A DNA stretch of 64,000 nucleotides from Patiria miniata (GCF_015706575.1 NW_024037074.1:1674001-1738000); one strand, 5' to 3'; shown: positions 1-11,040, numbered from the stretch's first letter. Notes: a model not told the origin generated them from the letters alone. Numbers and translations: made by a program.

Positions 1-287
1 GCTGTTAGAGTGTGCCGCATGCTGAAAATAGCGCCCTCTACAAATGAGGGGGAAATTGCCTCAATTAAAGCTTTGTCCCTACATGAACATGTAGCTGTGG
101 ATTTTTATCTCAGGCTTCAGAATTGTGGCGTCCTTCCGAACACTTGCCACAGGTGATCTTTCCCACCTACATGTACATGTATTTACCCCTAATCGTTTCA
201 AACATCAAATGATTCCTGTACTTTACTCAAATCTTTCTAATAATTTCTTTCTGCACGACTCTGGAAAACACCAGTTTGAAATGAGTA
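1..287. other. PKC intron, left edge; no feature seen
   Basis: AT-rich intronic DNA downstream of PKC exon 6 with scattered TACATGTA words. I see no exon and no clear repeat here. The missing second half of the C1B domain is not present between here and position 829. Confidence 0.5.
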
Positions 288-660
288 TTAGGCCCCCCAA
301 AAAAATTAGACGGTCTCTGGTCAGCGCGCGCGTCGATTTTAATCATGCGCTTCAATCTTTTTTTTTTCCAAAATGTTCCGCGGTAGCTCCAACAGCGCCC
401 TCTATTGCCGCACCTCCTCATTTTTTTTTTTACCAAAGAGCACCAAGGAATGGGAAATTGCACCAAGGCAAATGATCGAAAGCACCAAGGCAAATTATGG
501 AGGACACCAATGTACATGAGGACACCAAAAAAAGCAAAATAGTACCCCACCTTGTCTGTACAATCCAAGCTTGAAGAAAAGAAAAAAAAAGCCGCGTCCC
601 CGCGTCAATTCCGGAACTTTGGTCTGACCAGAGACCGAATATATTTTTTTTTGGGCCTTA
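288..660. mobile_element. MITE family G, copy 1 (TTAGGCC ends)
   Basis: Bounded by TTAGGCC at the left and GGCCTTA at the right, with inner inverted words CGGTCTCTGGTCAG and CTGACCAGAGACCG. The middle holds a degenerate tandem of CACCAAGGCAAAT-like units (about 435-530). Other copies are at 45252-45644 and 55222-55599 (reverse). Confidence 0.8.
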
Positions 661-829
661 CTTACAGTATGTTCTTTTTGCATCAAAGAAATCAAATGTG
701 CCCAGTAGTATCAACAGTGCAATAATCCTCCCTTCTAGTTCACATTTGGCTGTCCATATGATAATGTCACTTCATCCCTCATTGCCTTCCCTCCCTCCTC
801 CCCCACCCCTTTGCGTCTGCCTACGGTAC

Positions 830-968
830 CTTCACACTGCAACCCTTGCCGTAGTAAGCCGTAGAGCAGTGAACCGCAGTGGTCACAAAAGGTTGGCTTC
901 TTGAAACTATGAACGCTAAATCGATGTGGCAAGTTGATGTTGAAGCGCTGTGACTGCGACTGGGACTG
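830..968 (-). CDS. PRKCE: Novel PKC (epsilon/eta class), coding exon 6: first part of C1B
   Basis: The exon has 139 nt. It opens with a Gln-Ser run (QSQSQSQ) and continues [15 protein letters not shown], then [19 protein letters not shown]. This is the His and first three Cys of the second C1 domain, with the membrane-inserting loop. It ends one base into a codon at a GTACCG donor, the same point at which the C1B domain is interrupted in vertebrate PKC epsilon/eta. The acceptor is a tandem TTCCAGCAG, so use of the second AG would drop one Gln. The remaining C1B residues and the kinase domain are not in the window; the gene is cut by the left edge. Confidence 0.96.
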
Positions 969-1090
969 CTGGAAGGTAGAAGGATAAGAGAAGAAATAGT
1001 ATGAAAAAAAGGAGACAATTTTGAAACTCGGTGGAAAAAGTTAGAACACTAAAAAATCCCAGCTGAAGGTGTAAATGTATGTTTGTATTT

Positions 1091-1888
1091 GGGTCATTCC
1101 ACCGGGTTGGGAAGCAGTGCATGTTACATCCATATATTTGGTTATACTATTAAAAGTAGCAATGCATTCTAAACAATTGCTTAACATAATATTTGTCTTA
1201 GGGAGTTTAAATATTTGAGAAAGTTTGAAATCATTTGAAAAGTACTTTGACAAAAATATGAGCAAAAATGTATTAATTCGGACGGAACATTGACACCGTG
1301 TCAATGTTACATCCAAAAATTCTTTTTTTGCCATATTTTACATGTATGTAAAATATGACCCAAACTGACATTGTATATTTACAACTGGACACCTAAGCAC
1401 CAAGAAAAGCTTTTGTTTTGGTATAGTCAGGGTTCAAATATAGCAGAAACAATACCTCAAGTGTGGATGTAACGGTGTAAAAATCACTCAATGGAAGTGT
1501 GACATTTGGGTTTTACTGTACACCGTGTAAATGTTACGTCCGCACAACCAAGCTATCATTTCTGCTCCATTTGATGTCTGACTACCATAACAAAAGCTTT
1601 TCTTATTGTGTTGCATCTATAGTAAGAAGTACCGGTATGCAAATTAAATTTGGGTAATGTTTCGCAGAAATTTAAAAAACAGGTACAAATGTCATATTTG
1701 GACGTAACACTGACATGGCGTCAATGTTACATCCAAAATGACATTTTTTGCTCATATTTTTGGCAAAATACATTGAAATGATTTCAAACTTTCTGCAGTA
1801 GTGAAACACCCAACAACAAATATTATGTAGAGCAACTGCTAGCAAGGCATTCATGCTTTTCTTAATATGGTCATATGTGGAATGACCC
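1091..1888. mobile_element. MITE family C, copy 1
   Basis: About 800 bp starting GGGTCATTCCACCGGGTTGG and ending GGAATGACCC, the inverse of the start. The right terminal repeat is shorter than in the copy at 16627-17452, which keeps CCCCAACCCGGTGGAATGAC. The internal phrase CACCGTGTCAATGTTACATC recurs in this element (near 1294, 1503 and 1711, with variation). Confidence 0.85.
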
Positions 1889-1962
1889 ATTTACATGTAT
1901 GTTTACCTCCTAACAATATGTACAATTCATAAGATGGAATTTTGTGTCGGGGTAACGTAAAT

Positions 1963-2185
1963 CAAATTAGGTTTTGCCCTTCACCGACGTATATATACAC
2001 TGTATTAGATTCAAACCAGCCAACTGATCCCGTTAGCTCGGTGGTCGAGTGGCAAGACGTCTGCAATAGAGAGCAGGAGGTCGTGGGTTCGAGTCCCACC
2101 CAAGTGATTTTTGTCCAACTTTCACTCGGGAGGTAACACACTGAGTATATAGTGTATACGTCAGTGAAGGGCAAAACCTAATTTG
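1963..2185. mobile_element. Small inverted-repeat element enclosing a tRNA-like pol III promoter
   Basis: Ends CAAATTAGGTTTTGCCCTTC and its inverse make terminal inverted repeats of about 40 bp. Between them, 2034-2044 (TAGCTCGGTGG) fits a tRNA A box and 2086-2096 (GGTTCGAGTCC) is a perfect B box, correctly spaced. The intervening anticodon-arm region does not fold as a clean tRNA. This looks like a SINE head captured by, or turned into, an inverted-repeat transposon. Confidence 0.7.
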
Positions 2186-2390
2186 AAAATGTACAATGTA
2201 CATGTGATAATCATATAAATTTTGTCAAAACCTTAAAATAAACCCTCATTGGTTTGTGTATGTAACTCATTTTGGTTCACATGGCTTCATTAGAAGGAAA
2301 ACCTTTTAACCTCAAATGAAAATATTTTTATCTGGATGAAGAGGTATGATGAACAACTTGTATGATATTTTGTGCAGTTACATGTAAATT

Positions 2391-2827
2391 GGCCTATTTA
2401 CTGGACTGCCTCCGTAAACATAGGCCACACATCCACATGTACAAAAATCGTGTCGACTTTGCCAAATTAAGATTTTCACATTAAGGCTTAGTTTGTAGGG
2501 TTTTTTGGCTTTAGAAGCATACTCACCCTCTTTATAGGCTAATCAGAAAGTGCTGCCTTTTTCAGATGTATATTTTTCGTGAAATTTCCAGATTCATTTT
2601 CACACGTTTGCGTATCAAAATTTCAACATGAAATTTCACAAAAATTAGACATCTGAAAAAGGCAGCACTTTCTGACTAGCCTATAAAGTGGGTGAGTATG
2701 CTTCTAAAGCAAAAAAATCCTACAAACTAAGCCTAAATGTGAAAATCAAAATTTGGCAAAGTTGACACGATTTTTGTACATGTGGACGTGTGGCCTATGT
2801 TTACGGAGGCAGTCCAGTAAATAGGCC
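2391..2827. repeat. 437-bp near-perfect palindrome (fold-back element)
   Basis: The left arm, from GGCCTATTTACTGGACTGCC, and the right arm, ending GGCAGTCCAGTAAATAGGCC, are inverted copies over roughly 200 bp each, with a short spacer centred near 2609. Shared arm words include AAAGGCAGCACTTTCTGA and GAGTATGCTTCTAAAGC. No coding potential. Confidence 0.9.
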
Positions 2828-4182
2828 ACATTTATGGGGCTATAGTGTGGACAGACCCACATGTATGTAACAGTCCAGTGTTTACCCTGCCCATTCAATT
2901 GCGAGGACGCATGCCTCACAAATTTTAGTAGCCGTCTGGGATTTTTTTCGCTATAAATACTGCCTCACGAAAGATTTATTATTTTGTGTAAATTGTGGAT
3001 TATTTTTCTATTTTGTACTTGTTTCTAAAACACAAAATCACCAGTTTTTCCACTCCAGACAAAAAGCTACATTGGATATTTACCGATACAAAATCATCAA
3101 TCATTCAAGTACGTGTAGGACAACCGTGTACATGTGTATGCACAGCGCAAATCACAGCACTGTACATGTACATGTACATGTAAGCCTTCAGTACGTGTAC
3201 GGTGTACATGAGGTACATGTACATGAGCTACCAGCAGGTAGCTTTGCCCACTTTGGAAACATCAATTTGGGTGTAGGGGTGTGCCGTCAGCGGCACATTG
3301 CGCCTATGTATCTTTCAACATACCATTTTCCCGTATTTTCCCATAAAGTTTTTTTTCTGAAATGCGGGTATTTTTGTTAAATATTACCGCAGACATTTCA
3401 TTACAGTTTTTTTCAATGTACATGTATGCTGTGATCCTGTAGAGAATTCAAAGCACCCCGAAGGCATAAATGGATTTTTCCAAAAAAAGAAATAAGGCTG
3501 GTCAGTCCGTCCGTTTCCTGGCTCTATGGTCGGTCCTACTTCAAATTTGGACGCAACAATCATCAATGTAGTCTGTCATATCACTCTGCAATATTATATC
3601 GTTTACAAGTCATAAAAAAAACACATAGCCGAACAGTTTATGCCTTGCATCGCCAATATAAAAAAAAAAAAAAAAAAAAACCTTAACAATTTTGACCAAT
3701 GTTTCCCGGCTTTTGTCAACATGCATGATTGATAATGCAATGAGTGCCATGTAGGTACACGTAGTTACATGATGAGCAACCCGAGTAAGGCATCTATCAA
3801 TTTACAGGCCATAGACCACTAAATTAATGTGCTTTCAGTCTGTCAGTATTGAAACTCAACAATGTTGGGTGTTTTTTTCCCCTTCTTTTTCTTTCTTTTC
3901 TTTATTTAAATGTCAGGGACAGACGGTGCAACACATGGTTGCAATTAACTGCGTTGAAAAAAAAAAAAACTATTAGATTTCCCTGGGAGGTGGGAGGAGG
4001 ATCTTTTACATGGAGAACAGGTCGCACAAGCGAGGTATGCTGGATGCTTTCAAAGACACCATTAGACTTTAATTACATCTTTAGTATAATGTGGCCGTCT
4101 TCATGTTCGAACGCCATGCACTGAGTGTTATACAATGCACATGTTTGTGTACAGCATTACAAGCAAGACGTTCTTGCATTAT
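2828..4182. other. PKC intron segment; simple sequence only
   Basis: Holds a cluster of TACATGTA words (about 3120-3230), a 20-base A run at 3661-3680 and several pyrimidine runs. I see no exon or bounded repeat. Confidence 0.4.
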
Positions 4183-4604
4183 AACCCTAACTCCCTAGGC
4201 ATTTTTGCTAGGATGCAACCTCAATCCTGAAAAATCCTCCAACTGCCTTCATGTAAAAATTGCATACAGCCTCAACCCTGCAAAAATCCTCCGTTTATTC
4301 CTTGACTGTGGTCCTTGGAGGGGTGACCACTGCCTCAATCCTGCAAAATCCTCCAGCAACCACTGTCAATATGTTGAGGCAGAGCCAGTGACATCCTGGA
4401 GCAGTGCGTAGGATTTCATCACGAATAAAAAGCAGTAGGCCTAAATTTATGAGCTGCTGAGCATACACAACACAAGGTCCGGCCCAAGACCTTGACACAG
4501 TGCATCCTCCCAAATCAGCCACACACTTTTGCCATATAGCCTCAATCCTGCAAAATCCTCCATTTTGTAAAGAGGATTTTGGAGGATTTGGGAAGGTTAG
4601 GGTT
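4183..4604. repeat. Word-repeat locus 1 (AACCCTAAC ... GGTTAGGGTT borders)
   Basis: Opens with AACCCTAAC at 4183-4191 and closes with GGTTAGGGTT at 4595-4604. Inside, the word CAATCCTGCAAAATCCTCC recurs four times with small changes (near 4223, 4271, 4334, 4541) and in inverse form as GGAGGATTTTGGAGGATTTG. The linking sequence is not repeated. A related copy lies at 37095-37300. Confidence 0.75.
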
Positions 4605-4723
4605 GAGACTTGTAGCATCTTTTTGTGGGTGCAAGGTGGCAAATCATGGCAAAATGTAATTTATCTCTAGCTTTTGAGAGGGTAATGAGATGGTGCATAC
4701 TCCACCATATAAGAATTGATATC

Positions 4724-5752
4724 ATGTCTTAGATACTGCAATTTCATTGGTCTAGAACAGCCACGTGTCCAGTCTATAAAAAAATGACTGTTTTTACATC
4801 GTATTCACCGTGTTGCATATACATGTACTCCGTATACACTGTGTTGCATACAGGGTGAATAAAAAAACCTCGAAACCCAAATGTTGGGACCATTGTTTTA
4901 GGGAAGTTCTGCATGTAGCATTTTCAAAATCTAGGATATGAAAGCCCAATTCATAAGCTTTCTTTTAGTACAAGAATCATTCAAATCACTCATGTACTTT
5001 TCAAGTTACGGAATTTTTTAAACACAACCACCGTTTAAAGGTTCTGTCCACGGATCACAAAAAATTTCAGTGTTCTTTCAGCAAAACGAAAGGAAATCAC
5101 AGGGATGTGTGTGAATTGCTTTCGTTTTGCTGAAAGAATGCACACCTTTTTTGTGATCCGTGGACACCACCTTAAAATGGCGGTTGTGTTTAAAATTCCG
5201 TAACTTGAAAAGACCATGAGTGATTTGAATGATTCTTGTACTAAAAGAAAGCTTATGAATTGGGCTTTCATATCCTAGAGTTTGAAAGTGCTACATGCAG
5301 AACTTCAATCAAACAATAGTCCCGACATTTTTGGGTTTCCTTTTTTTTTTACTCACCCTGTATACCGGTATGTTAACTCATATGCACTGCGTTGCACTAA
5401 TTGCCTTGCACACACAGCCCCGCGTGTGCATGAAGAGTGCATGTGTTGGGCCCGCGTGCCTCGCAACAGAGCACTGCAACCTCTCAATCTCATGTCTGGC
5501 AGGAAAGCTCACAGTAATCAAAAGGTTACACGGCGGTGATTCAATCTATTTCTTGAATACCGAATTCAAAGTCTTTTTCTTTTGACTCCTGCATGATATA
5601 GCAAAACTATTGTTGACGGCTGTGATGTGGGATATGTTGGATTTATTACACCGTCTTGGCGAATAGCACCCTGCCTTTGCATTGGGTGCTATGCGCCCCT
5701 CAGGTGTTCAAAATGCCATATCCCACATCACATCCGTCACCAACTGTTATAC
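4724..5752. mobile_element. Family P element, copy 1, split by a nested MITE
   Basis: Starts near ACTGCAATTTCATTGGTCTA and ends with a hairpin built from GGCTGTGATGTGGGATATG and its inverse (about 5612-5742). It is interrupted at 4851-5360 by a family E MITE. The parts on either side match the copy at 17995-19366 in the same order (CAACAGAGCACTGCAACCTC, ATGTCTGGCAGGAAA, then the hairpin). Confidence 0.7.
4851..5360. mobile_element. MITE family E, copy 1 (Tc1/mariner-like, TA target)
   Basis: 510 bp from CAGGGTGAAT to ACTCACCCTG, flanked by TA on both sides. Nearly the whole element is one palindrome: the phrase AAGCCCAATTCATAAGCTTT and AGTTACGGAATTTT appear in both arms in inverse order. TA duplication and CAGGGTG ends are typical of Tc1/mariner-type non-autonomous elements. 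Second copy at 40728-41250. Confidence 0.85.
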
Positions 5753-6100
5753 CTCTGTCTGAATACTGTATTTCCATTGACCTAGAACGATGACTACGCT
5801 ATGATGACTTTGTGCGTACGGTACCTACGGTGTGAAATGCTTATATCGTTGGTACCCACGCTATTTTCACCATGTTTTCACACATGAGTGGGAGCAGCGA
5901 ACTAGCAGACGATCAGCTGTTTCGAGCACGCGACATGCATGTGAGTTGACGTTCGATTGTCATGATTGCTGTGTTTACTGCTGTTAGTTTTCATGATTTT
6001 TACATCAAAATCCAAAGAATGCAAGACAGAGGTATAACAAAACGAGGCACGTATCACCCTCGGGTGTTCAAATGTCATATCCCACATCACAGCAGTCACC
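5749..6100. mobile_element. Family P element, copy 2 (short)
   Basis: Begins TTATACCTCTGTCTGAATACTG directly at the end of copy 1, passes GACTTTGTGCGTACGG, contains the inverse word CAAGACAGAGGTATAAC near 6024, and ends in half of the CATATCCCACATCACAGCAG hairpin. It therefore abuts copy 1 head to tail. Matches 38452-38936. Confidence 0.6.
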
Positions 6101-6391
6101 AACTGCTCAATGTTTCCTTCCACTAATTGGTTTGCCCATGCCCACTGATCACCATGTAGGGTGCTGAGAACCTCTAATTTCTTTGAGATTATATACATTT
6201 TTTTTCATTTCCGAGTGTGCCAGAAATGTGCATACAGCACAGTGTACACGCATCGACAAGGAGCTACGCACTTTCATAGTAGCAGCCTATTTTCCTTTCG
6301 CAACATTTTGCGGAAGAGACCAGTGGTCACCCGTGCTGTTGGATGGGTACCAGCGAAACTTTGTTGGTTTCATCATAGAAAGCAGCTTTAC

Positions 6392-6471
6392 CTCTTTTAC
6401 GTCATCCTTGTGTCCTGGACATCGTGAGACTACGACCTCATGACATCGCTTATGCACCACCACTGTACACA
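6392..6471 (-). CDS. PRKCE: Novel PKC (epsilon/eta class), coding exon 5: end of C1A
   Basis: The 80-nt exon completes a Val codon and encodes CTVVVHKRCHEVVVSRCPGH followed by KDDVKE. It therefore contains the last three Cys and second His of the first C1 zinc finger, plus the start of the C1A-C1B linker. The acceptor is TTTCAG and the donor GTAAAG, ending in phase 0. C1 domains bind diacylglycerol and phorbol ester at membranes. Confidence 0.95.
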
Positions 6472-6691
6472 CTGAAACGAAGCAACAAAAAAAATTAATG
6501 CATCGTTACACGGCTTCGGTGTTTCAGACAATATACGGGCCACTGCCAAACTCTAACTCTTAAAAGAGGAAGGTTTTCACCGCTTTACAGCCAAGAAGGA
6601 AATCAATCCAACTTCCTTGTCCCCAAAATTCTCGATCGTCACTTGACAATTTTACTGAAATTTGGTATACATGTAAGAAACTGTGAAAGGA

Positions 6692-6935
6692 GTGTGGCCT
6701 AGTGGTTAGGGTTCGTGACTCATGATCAGAGGGTCAGGGGTTCGAATCCAGCCACTGGCCATATGTTGTGTCCTTGGGCAAGGCACTTCACCCCCAATTG
6801 CCTCTTTCCACCCAGGAGTACAAATGGGTACCGGCATTAGCTGGGGAGTAACCTGCGATGGACTGGCATCCCATCCAGGGGGAATTGAAATATTCTCAGT
6901 CGTTTCATGATACTGAAACCGGAGATAAACGCCGG
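6692..6935 (+). mobile_element. tRNA-derived SINE
   Basis: Head with A box TGGCCTAGTGG (6695-6705) and perfect B box GGTTCGAATCC (6739-6749). A body follows with CCTTGGGCAAGGCACTTCAC and GCGATGGACTGGCATCCCAT, phrases widely seen in animal SINE bodies. The 3' end is not sharply defined. It lies in the intron between PKC exons 5 and 4, antisense to the gene. Confidence 0.8.
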
Positions 6936-7417
6936 CCTTTTAATAAAAAACCCGTTTCATTACTAAGAACACCGGTAAAGCTGTGCGCTAGTCAGACAAA
7001 CCGTTTGGTATTAAGAACCAATGCGTGTACGAACATACATGTAATTCACGCGTATGCAAAGTAAACTTGACTTCACTAGAATGCAAAAAACGACGTAAAT
7101 TTGACATCATGAAACTTTTGTTGCGAAAATCGCCGGGGTCAAAATGTGTTCAACTTCTGCGAATTTGCAGTGCGAAAACTGGCTGTGACGTCACAAATTA
7201 ATGTTTGTTTTCATGCCGAGTATGAGCAGGCCTTAATGTTCTTGATCGGGATTCACAGTTTATAGGAAAAAAACCCGAACTTTCAGCGCCGTAAGAGGCA
7301 TTATCCCGTTGTGTCAATAGAGAGGAAGAAAGGTCAGTTTTCAAGTAGGATCAGGAGGAGATCGAAAAGAAATGTGCGAGTGGAACTCTTGAGTATCGGT
7401 CTGCATTGTATCCTTAC
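6936..7417. other. PKC intron; no feature seen
   Basis: Intronic sequence between the SINE and exon 4, with no bounded repeat that I can recognise. Confidence 0.4.
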
Positions 7418-7449
7418 CTTGACACTGATACCCTTGCATGTAAAAACCC
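7418..7449 (-). CDS. PRKCE: Novel PKC (epsilon/eta class), coding exon 4: 32-nt C1A micro-exon
   Basis: A 32-nt exon completes the Trp codon of exon 3 and encodes GFYMQGYQCQ plus one base. The acceptor is TTTTCAG and the donor GTAAGG. It supplies the third zinc-binding Cys of C1A. With exons 3 and 5 the spacing is H-X12-C-X2-C-X13-C-X2-C-X4-H-X2-C-X7-C, the exact C1 consensus. The exon is too short for gene finders that work by coding statistics. The Phe-Tyr-Met stretch replaces the Val-Ile-Gly-Lys of human PKC epsilon. Confidence 0.94.
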
Positions 7450-7997
7450 CTGAAAACAAAAAAGAAAAATATTAATGTTTTCAAAATAAGAAAGGGACAA
7501 TACAGTGCTACAGTATACAGAATCACACAGCCTACCGGTACACAACGTGACAGTTGCAAAAATCATAATGTCATGAGTGCACGGCATAAAAGCAGACATT
7601 ATCTTGAATGTACAGTATTGTCGTGTACACATTTTCCATTTTCCTCTTATCATCCAAGATAAGTCAAGGTTCACCAGTAACAGTTCTGTGACCCGGATTT
7701 ACTGTTGGAATTCTTTCAAATTCGGCAGACCACTTGTGATCACTTCCTTGAAACGAAGTGTTCACATGAGTACTTGCAGACTGTATAAACATCAAGCAAA
7801 AGAAAACAAAATTCAACCATTCAACTTACATGTATGTGCATGTCATTTCTCTCTTTAACATGCACTTTGCAGGGAAAACTATGTTCATTCATTCACACGG
7901 CTGAATCTACATAAGGGCTTCAATTTCACAAAGATACCAGTACATGTACATATTACCAGTGAATCAACAGAGTGTTTTTCGTGGACATGTAGTTAAG

Positions 7998-8272
7998 GCC
8001 AAAAACATAATAGTTCTGCTTCCGGTAACCCTACCTACCCTATTTAGACAGCCCTACCCTAATTTTATTTTGGTGGAAAATGAGGGGAAAAACCTGAAAA
8101 TCATCAATTACCACCTTTTGCCCTTGACTACACGCAGACACCTCCATATGATCGTACACAAAAAAACTGCCCCCCCCCCCCAAAAAAACCCCAACAACAA
8201 CAAGTTTACCTACCTACGGTACCTACCCTATTTTCAAATGCCATGTAATCAGAAGCAGAATTTTTTTTTGGC
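7998..8272. mobile_element. MITE family W, copy 1
   Basis: Starts GGCCAAAAACATAATAGTTC and ends near GCAGAATTTTTTTTTGGC, with inverted TTCTGCTTCCGG/AGAAGCAGAA words at the ends and TACCTACCCTATTT near both ends. A close copy is at 49910-50163 with the same central phrase CTACACGCAGACACCTCCAT. Confidence 0.75.
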
Positions 8273-9238
8273 TGTCCTTACATGTAGAATATATACATGT
8301 ACATTGTACATGCACTGGAGTAATAAAAGTGAACATACTGCTGTAATAACAAATTAAGAAAACTCCTGAGCTTACATGTACATGTTAATTCAACATATTT
8401 ACATGTACAAAGTCTCTGTTTTTCCCCATAAAATCTGTCTTTTCGCTCAATTAATCTCGCTCAAACTTTGCCTAGATGTCTGCGTTCTGCAAATGTTTAT
8501 AGCTCACGTAATGCAACATGGGCATTCTGGGGAATCTCCTCCGGCTGCAAATTGCTGAAGGGGAAATCCTTGCCTAATTCAGTTACGAGGGAACAATCTG
8601 TGGAAATCAGGTTTGCATTCGCCCCTCCAACTGAAACAAAATATCTCTTGTGAAAATTCACTGTGGGAGGGTGGAGTGGTGTCGGAGCCACGGCTAATAA
8701 TTCAGTACTAATGGCATTGTAGCCAGGTCCCCGCCTCCAAGACCGGTGCCACATCCTTGCATTATACATTAACCCAGATTTAAGATGCTTCAGTGCAGTT
8801 GCCACGGTAACTGCTTAGTCAGTGTGGGCGACCCATTGCCGCTGCCGTTAATATAACCGCCGTGACATCCATTGTCGGCTTTGCCCGCCCCACTGCCGGG
8901 TTCGGTAGCCACGGCGATATTTGACAGCAAGATTTATCACACCTGTGCGCGCGCGCGCCCTGCAAAGCTGCCGGACCGTACCGGTATTTGCACCAGACAA
9001 ATTTGATGATTAAAATAGGTTGAATGAACTGGAGCCGTTGATTTAATTGTTAATCAATAATCACACAAGGTATAATATACAGGTACATGTACATGTAGAT
9101 TGGCTAAACGAACGGTGTACCATTGTCTGTACTTGTATCAGATGGTACAGTTTCTTCACAAAGCAAGGTGTCTTGTTGGCAGTACATTGTAGCAACATGA
9201 TGTGTATGTGTGCGTACGGTAGGCTACATGTTCAACTT
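8273..9238. other. PKC intron; TACATGTA words and a GC-rich patch
   Basis: Contains TACATGTA clusters (8290-8405, 9080-9095) and a GC-rich patch near 8820-8990 with a GCGCGCGCGC run. No coding exon recognised. A 102-codon minus-strand frame (8497-8805) has no recognisable family and is likely chance. Confidence 0.4.
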
Positions 9239-9717
9239 CAGGGTGGTGCTAAAAGAAGGAAACCCACTTTTGACAGCAATTTTCACCTACTTGTTGAGCA
9301 TATTTCAAAAATTCAATTTAATGGTAGTAAAAATTGATCTTTAAACATAAGTGACGAAAAAATGATTGCAAATGCACATTTTGTCTCTGAGATATGGTAG
9401 TTAACAAATTTCATGTGCCAAACCTGTTTGTCTACAGACGGATTAATTCCATCCGCTTGACTGAGCTCCGAGCTTGATTTGAAGACAAAAAAACACTACA
9501 CTTGACTTACACGTGGACAACAGTGATTTTGGTGACTTGTATTCAAATTAGCATAATAACATAATAACACAATTTTTTTTAAAGATTTTTTTTCACCACG
9601 CATGGTTGAAGAGCTATACTTCACTACATCATAAAAAAAAAAACCAGTTCAAATAAGCTGAGTAAGTAGGGTAAAATTCCTGTCAAAAGTGGGTTACCTT
9701 CTTTTTGCACCACCCTG
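9239..9717. mobile_element. MITE family Y (CAGGGTGGTGC ends)
   Basis: 479 bp with terminal inverted repeats CAGGGTGGTGCTAAAAGAAG ... CTTCTTTTTGCACCACCCTG; the word CCCACTTTTGACAG is repeated in inverse within the arms. Ends resemble the other CAGGG-ended mariner-like MITEs in the window. Confidence 0.85.
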
Positions 9718-9921
9718 TAACTCTAGCGAATGAAAGCTTTGGACTAAAAATATTTCATATAAATGTTCAAATGACGTTGACCAAAAAAAATCAGGTCACT
9801 GTCTCAAGCAGCCCCCATGTGAGAAACCATGGTCGGCTCTCTGTATGCAAATAATTAATGCCAGTTACAACATTTCTGACATTTAAAACTTTCATTTAAA
9901 GAGAGCAAAATGTTCACTTAC

Positions 9922-10078
9922 CAGATAAAATCCTTACAATGTGAACAGTACGTTGGTTGTCGCAAAAATGTTGCCATGAATTTGTGCCCGTTGATTTGAT
10001 GTACCCTCCGTCGCACCGCCCCGCGCCTCTTTCGCATTGCATTTTCCCGGACTTTGAAAACCTTCTCCTTTGGTGGAT
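9922..10078 (-). CDS. PRKCE: Novel PKC (epsilon/eta class), coding exon 3: pseudosubstrate and start of C1A
   Basis: The exon has 157 nt. It carries the basic autoinhibitory pseudosubstrate [13 protein letters not shown], with Ala at the position where a substrate would have Ser; that segment occupies the kinase site until diacylglycerol binds the C1 domains. The C1A zinc finger follows, with the invariant His (GHKFMAT) and the first Cys pair (YCSHC). The exon ends with two bases of a Trp codon at a GTAAGTG donor. The acceptor is TTTACAG. Family comparison gives a near-identical match to PKC epsilon across the pseudosubstrate. Confidence 0.97.
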
Positions 10079-11040
10079 CTGTAAACATATTCAACCAAAA
10101 AATACATAAATAAATAAATAAAATTTTAAAACATTAAAAATTAAAAAAGTGATAACGAATTGAACTGTTATCAGGCATGCAACTGGGAAATTTAGAAAAA
10201 ACGAGGAAACTCCAAACCACCCAAGATTTTGTACAGTGTTTCTCAATTTGTAATGGCACTCATGAGAAGTAAAAAACGAGGAAATCAGCCGATCCGAGGA
10301 AAAGTTGCATGCCTGTGTTATGTAATTTCATGATCAATAAAAAGGCAGACTAGAGATTTGCATTTGTTTTTGTTACAACTGCAGGATGATTGGGCAGGCA
10401 ACTATTTTAATGGACATTGCCCAGTTCAATCGTGAATACTTAAGCAATATACCGGTATTTGCTAAATAGTTATACATGTACAGTACATGTACGTGAAAAG
10501 AAGTTGGTCTCTTTTTTTGAACCGTCATTTGCAATCTGATACCGGTACATGGATGACGTCATGATGATGTCACAGTAATATGCACACCGGATCAAGGTCG
10601 ATGATCATTCCAAGTTTCAAGTTTACAAATCATGTACCGGTTTGAAGAAAAGTCGTTGAGATTCACTTACAATTGTACAGGTACATGTATACAAATGTAG
10701 TACAGGGGGAAACAAAAAATCTAAAACAGTGATTGGGTTGTGCGAATCACCCAATGACAGGCTTTGTACATCAATAAACTGAAATCCCGAAATTTGGCTT
10801 TGCCCTTGACCAACATACATTTGGCAAATTTACATGCATACATGATGCAAAATTCCAATTTGCATCCATCGGAACACGTACTTTCAGTTTCGCAAGGACA
10901 AGTTCATTTAACTGTGCCTACTTGGAAACGAATATCAAATGCGAAGGACATGGATGCCACTTCATGATGTACTTTCATACTCTAAAAGTTAAGTGCCGAG
11001 AAGCCGAATCTTGAACTGTGCACAAGGCTTACTATCCAGC
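10079..11040. other. PKC intron 2, left part; no bounded feature
   Basis: AT-rich intron with TACATGTA and TACCGGTA words, and a TGACGTCA-like patch near 10553-10570. Nothing else supported. Confidence 0.4.

Noticed and set aside
2033..2103. Functional tRNA gene
   Set aside because: A and B boxes are good but the middle does not form a proper anticodon arm, and the whole lies inside terminal inverted repeats.
8497..8805. Possible alternative PKC exon (102-codon minus-strand frame)
   Set aside because: No similarity to PKC or any family I know, and no need for an exon between the 157-nt and 32-nt exons, whose phases join directly.
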